The position numbers were made by a program, and so were the translations under genes. Under the pieces are notes generated by a model, which saw only the letters and a program-made list of their open reading frames with translations, did no database searches and was not told where the DNA came from. From NCBI GenBank assembly GCA_913045265.1, contig CAJWQX010000086.1, forward strand, positions 1-7,912: a stretch of 7,912 nucleotides of DNA, read 5' to 3'. Shown here in pieces: positions 1-5,161 of this stretch (position 1 is the stretch's first letter; every line of letters starts with the position of its first letter). The DNA is from UBA11889 sp002313255 (GTDB taxonomy: Bacteria > Pseudomonadota > Gammaproteobacteria > Pseudomonadales > Azotimanducaceae).

Positions 1-1
1 G

Positions 2-169
2 TTTGCGGCGGCAAATCAAAATTGGACAGGTGAAACACAAGTGAATTTTGTAGTGACATCGCTTGCCGCTGGATTCTCTTCAATGAGTCGCTCGGTAACG
101 ATTCGAATTCAAGGTGGCTCGCCATATGAGGTGCCGGTTCAACCGAAACTGGGCGGGCGCCAGCAATGA
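2..169 (+). CDS. C-terminal fragment of an upstream secreted protein, Ig/cadherin-like end
   Basis: An open frame enters from the left edge and runs 55 codons to a TGA at 167-169. The peptide has a beta-strand-rich pattern: NWTGETQVNFVVT, then a serine-rich turn, then SRSVTIRIQ. This resembles the end of the cadherin-like or Ig-like tandem repeats of large bacterial surface proteins, in which an 'NWxG' strand is followed by an alternating hydrophobic strand and a final TVTI-type strand. After that domain comes a short tail rich in Pro, Gly and Gln with no anchor or sorting motif. The start lies outside the window, so length and function are unknown. It reads in the same direction as the next gene, 55 bases upstream of that gene's preferred start. 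The match is by pattern only, and a chance open frame at the edge cannot be excluded. Confidence 0.55.
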   Translation, partial: FAAANQNWTGETQVNFVVTSLAAGFSSMSRSVTIRIQGGSPYEVPVQPKLGGRQQ

Positions 170-224
170 CCCGCCTCGCGGCCTGAATTCTTCAGATATA
201 TCGGTTCGGCAACTACCAACGAAA

Positions 225-1706
225 ATGAAGCGGCGAGTTCTCATCGGTTTGTACGGTTTCATGTGGGTTCTTCTTCTACAAGTGAGCTGGTCCGAAGAAG
301 CTGCTTTCAGTTTCGATATCGATTCCGATGGCGAGGCCGGAGCCCTGACCGATGGGCTATTGTTGTTGCGCCACCTATTCGGGTTTTCAGGAAGTTCGCT
401 AACCGACGGCGTTGTCGCCATAAACGCCGACCGTTCTTCAGCCGCTGAAATTGAGGCGTATCTTTCGGGACATTCGAGCAGCGTAGACATCGACCGAGAC
501 GAGTCGAATGGAGCGTTAACCGATGGTCTTCTTTTTCTTCGGTATTTGTTCGGTTTCAGAGGAGATACGCTCGTTAACGGTGCCGTTGGCAACGATGCCG
601 CTCGCTCCAGTTCTGGGCAGATCGAAAGTTATCTCGATGACTGGACACCTACCATTGATACGAACGACCAATCCTGGGGATTTACGCGCATTAACGCGGC
701 GACCCAGGGATTGAATGAGGATGGCGTGGTTGACGTCTTAGCCCATATCTTTGGTGATGCGGCGACCCAGGCCGCTATGTTGGTTCGTAACGGCTACGTG
801 GTGGGTGAACGCTACGCGGATGGTTACGTTGCGGGTGATCTGGGGACAAGTTGGTCGGTCGCGAAAAGTCTCTACGCTGCAGCGGTCGGGGTTGCGATCG
901 ACGAAGGTTTGATTACGTCCCTCGATCAACGAGCGAGTGACTTCTTGTCCGAATGGAAGGGTACTGACAAAGAAAACATTCCGATACGAGTATTGCTGGA
1001 AATGCGGGCCGGACTACCAGGGGAGGGCACAGACCTTTTCTCGCAAGCTGATCAATCCGCGTTCGCGCTTAATCAAGACCTCGTTAACCAGCCAGGCGTG
1101 ACCTTCTTGTACTCCAACACCACATCGCAGTTGTTGGAACCCTTAATTAGGCGGGCGACGGGCGAAGATGCGCACACCTACCTGACCACAAAGATACTTA
1201 CGCCGATAGGGATTGATATGAGCAACGTAGGATTGTGGTTCGACCCAACGGGCACCAACCCGATGACGTATTGTTGTATTGATATGCGTCCAGAGGATTT
1301 CGCACGATTCGGCGTTCTGTTTGCCCGAGGTGGGCGCTGGGCTGGTACTCGACTACTCTCTTCCGACTTCGTCTCCCAAAGCCTCACCGCTCAAAGTGAT
1401 TACTATGGCTTACATTGGTGGATATTAAACGCCAACTACTTCGGCGGTTACACACCACCCGTGCAGGTTAAGGCTGCACATGGTTTGAATGGGCAGCACA
1501 TCTACGTTTGGTCGCAGGAAGACATCGTGCTGGTCGTTCTCACTATCTATCAGCCTCCGACCAACGGCGATTACGTATTGAGTTTGTCGAACTGGCCGCG
1601 CACATGCGAAGCAAGAAATACCTGCAACTCGTCGACGGGAGAAGAAGTCGACAGTTATAGCGAGTGGCAACTGATTGAGCTATTAGCCGCCCTGGTGAGC
1701 GAATAA
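225..1706 (+). CDS. Secreted serine hydrolase (beta-lactamase/NylB-like) with N-terminal tandem dockerin-like repeats
   Basis: A 493-residue protein. The ATG at 225 is chosen because it begins a standard signal peptide (MKRR, then a hydrophobic stretch to about residue 22). The GTG at 114 would add 37 non-signal-like residues and overlap the upstream gene. No clear Shine-Dalgarno is visible. Residues about 30-80 and 87-137 are two dockerin-like modules. Residues about 158-493 form a COG1680-type serine hydrolase (class C beta-lactamase / 6-aminohexanoate-dimer hydrolase / esterase superfamily). The nucleophile motif is S211-V-A-K214, the second motif Y296-S-N298, and the third-strand motif H419-G420 followed by LNGQ. 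A TYCC segment (Cys350-Cys351) precedes a helix with the family-typical ARFG. Known members cleave amide or ester bonds through an acyl-serine. The substrate cannot be read from sequence; a beta-lactamase, carboxylesterase, D-amino-peptidase or oligomer hydrolase are all possible. The catalytic domain is homologous to that in the third complete gene. Export to periplasm, surface or medium is inferred from the signal peptide. Confidence 0.9.
   Translation: MKRRVLIGLYGFMWVLLLQVSWSEEAAFSFDIDSDGEAGALTDGLLLLRHLFGFSGSSLTDGVVAINADRSSAAEIEAYLSGHSSSVDIDRDESNGALTDGLLFLRYLFGFRGDTLVNGAVGNDAARSSSGQIESYLDDWTPTIDTNDQSWGFTRINAATQGLNEDGVVDVLAHIFGDAATQAAMLVRNGYVVGERYADGYVAGDLGTSWSVAKSLYAAAVGVAIDEGLITSLDQRASDFLSEWKGTDKENIPIRVLLEMRAGLPGEGTDLFSQADQSAFALNQDLVNQPGVTFLYSNTTSQLLEPLIRRATGEDAHTYLTTKILTPIGIDMSNVGLWFDPTGTNPMTYCCIDMRPEDFARFGVLFARGGRWAGTRLLSSDFVSQSLTAQSDYYGLHWWILNANYFGGYTPPVQVKAAHGLNGQHIYVWSQEDIVLVVLTIYQPPTNGDYVLSLSNWPRTCEARNTCNSSTGEEVDSYSEWQLIELLAALVSE
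312..635 (+). repeat. Tandem dockerin-like modules (pair 1)
   Basis: Two 51-residue copies lie at 312-464 and 483-635, separated by six residues. Each begins FDID or VDID with alternating acidic residues, continues ALTDGLL, LR[YH]LFGF, G..L..G, A.RSS, and ends IE[AS]YL. This resembles the type I dockerin calcium-loop-plus-helix repeat, which is also normally present as two copies. In copy 2 the usual loop glycine is replaced (DIDRDE), so its loop may bind calcium less well. Here the pair sits directly behind the signal peptide. Confidence 0.8.
696..1703 (+). other. Serine hydrolase catalytic domain of the first complete gene
   Basis: This domain begins after a short linker behind the dockerin-like pair. 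The Ser211-Lys214 motif is encoded at about 855-866 and the Tyr-Ser-Asn motif at about 1110-1118. The segment around GTSWSVAKS and the TDKE..PIR..L pattern align with ATSWSVAKS and TDKAAITIRHLM of the third complete gene, so the two are paralogues. Two cysteines near the end (461 and 467) may form a disulfide in the exported protein. Confidence 0.85.
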
Positions 1707-1981
1707 TGTGTCCGAGTGAATTTGATCTGTTTGGTGCTCGGGGATACGTTTGCGGTCGAAATATAGACTGCACTCTAAAACATACCGATATATCTATACA
1801 TGCACTGGTTATTTCCTTGATTCAGTCTGGGCTGATAAGGTCCCCGACCGCCGCATAAGGGTACTGCATGTACCGACACAACCAATTCGAGTTGATAGCC
1901 GCGATAGGGCCTTTCAGGACCATGTCGCGACGGAGCTGAATCAGGGGTACGTCGTTGGCGACTTTTTGTAGCGTTCGTCGG
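1707..1981. other. Intergenic region with no convincing gene; possible control region
   Basis: This is the longest gene-free stretch in the window. It contains an A+T-richer section at about 1756-1800 that could house a promoter for the following gene, but I cannot find a -35/-10 pair with proper spacing. A perfect 5-bp inverted repeat lies at 1860-1864/1870-1874 (GGTAC, TGCAT loop, GTACC). It has no T tract, so it is not a typical terminator and might be an operator or chance. An open frame at 1750-1971 without family features or a good start is judged non-coding. AGGGG at 1943-1947 sits 7 bases before a TTG at 1955. Confidence 0.4.
1943..1947 (+). promoter_or_regulatory. Possible Shine-Dalgarno for an alternative TTG start of the dehydrogenase gene
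   Basis: AGGGG lies 7 bases upstream of TTG 1955, in frame with the dehydrogenase gene. It would favour a nine-residue longer N terminus (MATFCSVRR) over the ATG at 1982, which lacks a purine-rich site at good spacing. Either start leaves the hydrophobic signal core intact. Confidence 0.35.
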
Positions 1982-4900
1982 ATGATCGGCAACCACCGAT
2001 TTCGTCAAAGTAGTGCATTGGTAGGCTTATTACTTTGTGCTATTTCAGGTAATCCCGACAACAACCAGCGGAGGATACCGACGCTGGAATTGTGTTCATT
2101 TGGCATTGGGGGTGAGGTTTGCGACGAACACAAACCGGAATTTCCCGTTGAGCCTCGTGTCGATGTTACGACCGTTGATCGAACCGTAACTCCGACGATT
2201 CGAACGAGATCTTCGCTCGTTCCAAACTCGGAGCGCGGAGTCTTGCGTAGTTCCTTACGAGTTCGTCCAGTCGTAGACGGGCAGCGAATTGATTCTGCCG
2301 ACGGGGGTCCTACGCGAGTTCAAAATGATTCAGGAAGTTCCGCTCTTTGTTCCGGTTGCTTCCATTTCGACATTGATCTCGATGGACGAACCGATGCACT
2401 CACGGATGGGTTGCTCATACTTCGGTACCTGTTCGGTTTTTCCGGCTCAACATTGACGAATGGGGCGATATCGAGCGATGCGACGCGGTTGGATTCGGCA
2501 GAAATAGAGTCATATCTCCTTACCAATCTGGACGAGTTTGATATTGATGGGGATAACCGTCAGGAAGCGTTGACCGACGGGTTGTTGTTTCTCCGTTACC
2601 TATTTGGATTTCGAGGATCGACGTTGACCGAAGGCGCGACTACTGACGCGTCGAGTCGCACGCATCCAAACGAAATAGTGGAATTTGTCGAGGCGCGTCT
2701 GGATTCTGATGTTGATGGGGACGGAATTGGAGACGCCGTTGATATTTTTCCTAATGACACCGGGGAGTGGTACGACACCGATTCTGATGGCGTTGGAAAC
2801 AACGAAGATGTTGACGATGACAACGACGGTATCGCGGATACGCTCGATCGATTTCCACGCGACCCGGCCGAATGGGGCGATTTCGATTCAGACGGTACGG
2901 GAGATAATTCCGATGACGATGATGATAACGACGGCGTGGTCGATATCGTCGATCCGTTTCCGCTTAACGCCTTACGTTGGGACAACATTGACCCGGTCGC
3001 GCACGCGGGGGTCAACCAAGTCGCGGTACTCGATGCCGAAGTGACGTTATACGGTGGGGCCAGTTCGGATGGAGATGGCGATCCGTTGTCTTATGCATGG
3101 TCTTTTGTATCAAAGCCACCCACAAGCAATAGTTCGCTGATCGGAACCGGTCAGACGGTGACATTTGTCGCCGATGCAGTAGGCACTTACACCGCTAAAT
3201 TGGCCGTCAATGACGGCGCGACGAACAGTAAGGAAGATGTGGTTAGGGTTGAGACCGTTACCTCGCGTTCTGTCCTGACCGAAGGAACAGCAAACGGCAA
3301 ATGGCCGAGCTACGCGGGGAATCTATCAAGTGATCGTTATGCGCCGCTGGATCAGATGACGCCAGGAAACACTGATGATGTCGAAATTGTTTGGCGATGG
3401 CGCAGCCCAGATAACGACATTGACGGTCCTCAGAATTCACGGTTTGAATCGACGCCGTTGATGATCGATGGTGTGCTGTATACGAGTACGTCGTTCAGCC
3501 AAGTCGCGGCGATCGATGCGGGTACGGGAGAAACTTTGTGGGTCCATCGCACCGAAGCTCACCAATACGGTCGGCCGCCCAACAACGGATTTCTGCATAG
3601 AGGGTTGGCGTACGCCGAAGCCAACGGTCGGAAGTACTTATACATCGCGACGGGAGATGGCCGGCTTATTGCTATCAATCCCGTAAGCGGCGAACGAATT
3701 TCTGGATTCGGATCCCTAGGCAATGGCACCGTCGACCTGATCGAGGACGTGCCACGGTTGAACGCGAGCAACTTCATATTAAACGACTCTCATGATCAAC
3801 CTTTCACGCCTGATCTCAGCGGTATTGTTGTGCAAGTAGGCAATAGCTCTCCACCCGTTATCTGTCGCAATGTTCTCATCGTGGGTTCGCAGGTCCACGA
3901 TGGTGAAGTGTTACCTCCATCGCCTCCGGGGGACGTACGTGGGTTTGATCCGGTCACGGGCGAACTTTTATGGACATTCCATACGATCCCAAGAGAAGGC
4001 GAATTCGGCATCGATACGTGGGGCAACGATTCGTGGAAAGAAAACGGTAACACCAACGTATGGGCGCCCATGAGCGTGGACGAAGAATTGGGTCACGTCT
4101 ATCTGCCCGTCAGCTGTCCAACCAACAATTATTATGGGGGTCGACGGCCGGGCGATAACTTGTTTGCCAATAGCATCGTCTCGCTTGATTGCACAAGCGG
4201 CGAACGTAATTGGCATTACCAAACCGTGCATCACGATATCTGGGACTACGATCTACCGGCGGCGCCTAACCTCATGAATATCACCGTCGATCAACAACCG
4301 GTGAAGGCCATTGCGCAGGTAAGTAAGCAGGGATTCGTTTACGTACTCGATCGTCGAACCGGTGAGCCGATTTGGCCCATCGTTGAAACTCCGGTTCCAC
4401 AATCCGTGGTCCCTGGTGAACAGACGTCGCTGACGCAACCGATTCCGACGAAACCGCCGCCGTTCGTCCGTCAGGGATCAGCACGAGAAGACTTAGCCGA
4501 TCCCTCATCGGCGGATGGATACGATGTCGGCCCCCTTTATACTCCGCCGACGGAGAACGGGCTAATCGTCACACCTGGAGAAGGCGGCGGCGCCAATTGG
4601 GGAGGAGCGTCTTTTGATCCACAAACGCAAACGTTGTATGTGACGGGGTTCGGCCCCCTGACCTACCTCATCCGCATGGTATACGGCGGACTGAATTTTT
4701 ATTACGCGTCTCCCCAAGCCTTTTATGGGCCTACTACGGGTTCTCCGTACGGGGGAGCCGGCTCGTCGATTACGGCATACGATATGAATGAAGGCACGAT
4801 CAACTGGCAAGAACCAGGAACGCCGTATGCTAGCGCCATCGGGCTTGGGGCCGTGTTAACGACCAAGACGCTTCTTTTTTACAAGAACTCGGCCTTCGAG

Positions 4901-5092
4901 ACACTAAATATCGTGAACAAGAGTTCGGGCAATCTTATTCGTCAGATTTCACTCGGTGGAAGTAATCTGACGGGATCACCTATGACGTATTTACACGACG
5001 GCCGACAGTTTGTAGTCGTTGCAACGGGCGCCGGAGATGATCTAACGGAACTTGTTGCTTTAGCACTACCAATCGTTGAAGCCTCGAATTGA
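1982..5092 (+). CDS. Secreted PQQ-dependent dehydrogenase (glucose-dehydrogenase type) with N-terminal dockerin-like, TSP3 and PKD-like modules
   Basis: A 1036-residue protein from ATG 1982 (1045 if TTG 1955 is used). Residues 1-23 form a signal peptide with core SALVGLLLCAISG; there is no canonical lipobox. Residues about 25-122 are an unrecognised arginine-rich linker. Then follow a CSGC motif (Cys123, Cys126), dockerin-like modules (about 129-179 and 186-236), acidic TSP3 repeats (about 241-332), a PKD-like domain (about 337-427) and an eight-bladed-type quinoprotein domain from about 433 to the end. Quinoprotein evidence includes repeated blade motifs (GETLWVH, GELLWTF), GDGRLIAINPVSG, and the signature QTVHHDIWDYDLPA. 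That signature contains the likely catalytic Asp755, with Lys782 in KQGFVYVLDRRTGEPIW at the spacing recalled for membrane glucose dehydrogenases. No Cys-Cys pair of the methanol dehydrogenase kind and no CxxCH haem motif are present, so electrons must pass to a separate acceptor. Such enzymes oxidise sugars or alcohols with PQQ outside the cytoplasm; the substrate here is unknown. The family normally has transmembrane helices or a short leader, so the long modular N terminus is unusual. Confidence 0.93.
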   Translation: MIGNHRFRQSSALVGLLLCAISGNPDNNQRRIPTLELCSFGIGGEVCDEHKPEFPVEPRVDVTTVDRTVTPTIRTRSSLVPNSERGVLRSSLRVRPVVDGQRIDSADGGPTRVQNDSGSSALCSGCFHFDIDLDGRTDALTDGLLILRYLFGFSGSTLTNGAISSDATRLDSAEIESYLLTNLDEFDIDGDNRQEALTDGLLFLRYLFGFRGSTLTEGATTDASSRTHPNEIVEFVEARLDSDVDGDGIGDAVDIFPNDTGEWYDTDSDGVGNNEDVDDDNDGIADTLDRFPRDPAEWGDFDSDGTGDNSDDDDDNDGVVDIVDPFPLNALRWDNIDPVAHAGVNQVAVLDAEVTLYGGASSDGDGDPLSYAWSFVSKPPTSNSSLIGTGQTVTFVADAVGTYTAKLAVNDGATNSKEDVVRVETVTSRSVLTEGTANGKWPSYAGNLSSDRYAPLDQMTPGNTDDVEIVWRWRSPDNDIDGPQNSRFESTPLMIDGVLYTSTSFSQVAAIDAGTGETLWVHRTEAHQYGRPPNNGFLHRGLAYAEANGRKYLYIATGDGRLIAINPVSGERISGFGSLGNGTVDLIEDVPRLNASNFILNDSHDQPFTPDLSGIVVQVGNSSPPVICRNVLIVGSQVHDGEVLPPSPPGDVRGFDPVTGELLWTFHTIPREGEFGIDTWGNDSWKENGNTNVWAPMSVDEELGHVYLPVSCPTNNYYGGRRPGDNLFANSIVSLDCTSGERNWHYQTVHHDIWDYDLPAAPNLMNITVDQQPVKAIAQVSKQGFVYVLDRRTGEPIWPIVETPVPQSVVPGEQTSLTQPIPTKPPPFVRQGSAREDLADPSSADGYDVGPLYTPPTENGLIVTPGEGGGANWGGASFDPQTQTLYVTGFGPLTYLIRMVYGGLNFYYASPQAFYGPTTGSPYGGAGSSITAYDMNEGTINWQEPGTPYASAIGLGAVLTTKTLLFYKNSAFETLNIVNKSSGNLIRQISLGGSNLTGSPMTYLHDGRQFVVVATGAGDDLTELVALALPIVEASN
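2366..2689 (+). repeat. Tandem dockerin-like modules (pair 2)
   Basis: Two 51-residue copies lie at 2366-2518 and 2537-2689. Copy 1 has DIDLDG, ALTDGLL, LRYLFGFSG and IESYL. Copy 2 has DIDGDN, ALTDGLL, LRYLFGFRG and a divergent end (IVEFV). A CSGCF segment immediately precedes copy 1. The pair is followed at once by TSP3 repeats, so the whole acidic block is probably one calcium-dependent rod. Confidence 0.8.
2702..2977 (+). repeat. Thrombospondin type-3 calcium-binding repeats in the dehydrogenase
   Basis: This block encodes runs of DVDGDGIGD, DTDSDGVGN, DDDNDGIAD and DFDSDGTGD, spaced by the FPxDxxEW linker typical of bacterial TSP3 repeats. Each acidic loop is expected to hold calcium, so the segment should form a stiff calcium-stabilised spacer only outside the cytoplasm. 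It connects the dockerin-like pair to the PKD-like domain. Confidence 0.85.
2990..3259 (+). other. PKD-like beta-sandwich domain in the dehydrogenase
   Basis: The encoded segment starts DPVAHAG and contains a Gly-rich SSDGDGDPLSYAWSF stretch. It ends in GTYTAKLAVNDG followed by a valine-rich strand. This matches the PKD/Ig-like pattern of an initial P-x-A-x-A-G strand, D-x-D-G-D-x-L-x-Y-x-W and a closing Y-x-x-x-L-x-V-x-D-G. Such domains usually act as spacers or carbohydrate/protein contact modules in exported enzymes. Confidence 0.85.
3278..5089 (+). other. PQQ quinoprotein beta-propeller catalytic domain
   Basis: About 600 residues, the usual size for the soluble catalytic part of a membrane glucose-dehydrogenase-type quinoprotein. 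It opens with WPSYAGNLSSDRYAPLDQ, matching the family's W-x-x-Y-G-G-x-x-x-x-x-R-Y-x-P-L-x-Q start, and includes FESTPLMIDGVLYTST. The active-site segment around WDYD is encoded near 4242-4253. The region TPGEGGGANWGGASFDP is the typical late-blade motif with a conserved tryptophan. The end of the protein completes the last blade with a valine-rich strand. Confidence 0.92.
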
Positions 5093-5161
5093 TTCTTCAA
5101 GGATAACTGGGTGTTCGAGATGAAGCTCGTTTTACCGCGACAGAGATTGGGCTAGCCGCTG
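5093..5161. other. Short intergenic gap between dehydrogenase and mosaic protein genes
   Basis: Sixty-nine bases separate the two genes, which is compatible with cotranscription. A CGAG/CTCG hairpin with a six-base loop at 5116-5129 is followed by TTTT, but the stem is only four base pairs. A second inverted repeat, TTGAAG/CTTCAA at 5076-5081 and 5095-5100, overlaps the stop codon and lacks a T tract. Neither is convincing as a strong terminator. No clear Shine-Dalgarno precedes ATG 5162. Confidence 0.4.

Noticed and set aside
183..195. CTGAA-TTC-TTCAG palindrome before the first complete gene
   Set aside because: A five-base stem without a T tract or second copy; expected by chance in a window of this size.
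80..592. Long reverse-strand open frame opposite the first dockerin-like pair
   Set aside because: It is the antisense shadow of the hydrolase gene. Its serine/proline-rich translation mirrors the acidic repeat codons, and it has no domain features.
1750..1971. Possible 73-residue protein in the intergenic gap
   Set aside because: It starts at a TTG without a ribosome site, overlaps the next gene's possible start, and its translation shows no recognisable motif or signal.
2027..2050. Lipoprotein signal in the dehydrogenase (LLLC)
   Set aside because: The residues before the Cys are all Leu rather than the small residue needed at -1, so a standard signal peptide is more likely.
2348..2365. 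CSGCFH as a c-type haem motif in the dehydrogenase
   Set aside because: Haem attachment needs CxxCH; here Phe follows the second Cys, and the same position is Phe in the mosaic protein.
2596..3015. Reverse-strand frame with serine-rich repeats (SLSSSS..PTPSES)
   Set aside because: The apparent repeats are the reverse complement of the Asp/Gly codons of the TSP3 block, not a separate protein. The same holds for the reverse frame at 7111-7410.
5116..5133. Hairpin plus TTTT after the dehydrogenase gene as a rho-independent terminator
   Set aside because: The stem is only four base pairs with a six-base loop and the T run is short, too weak to call.
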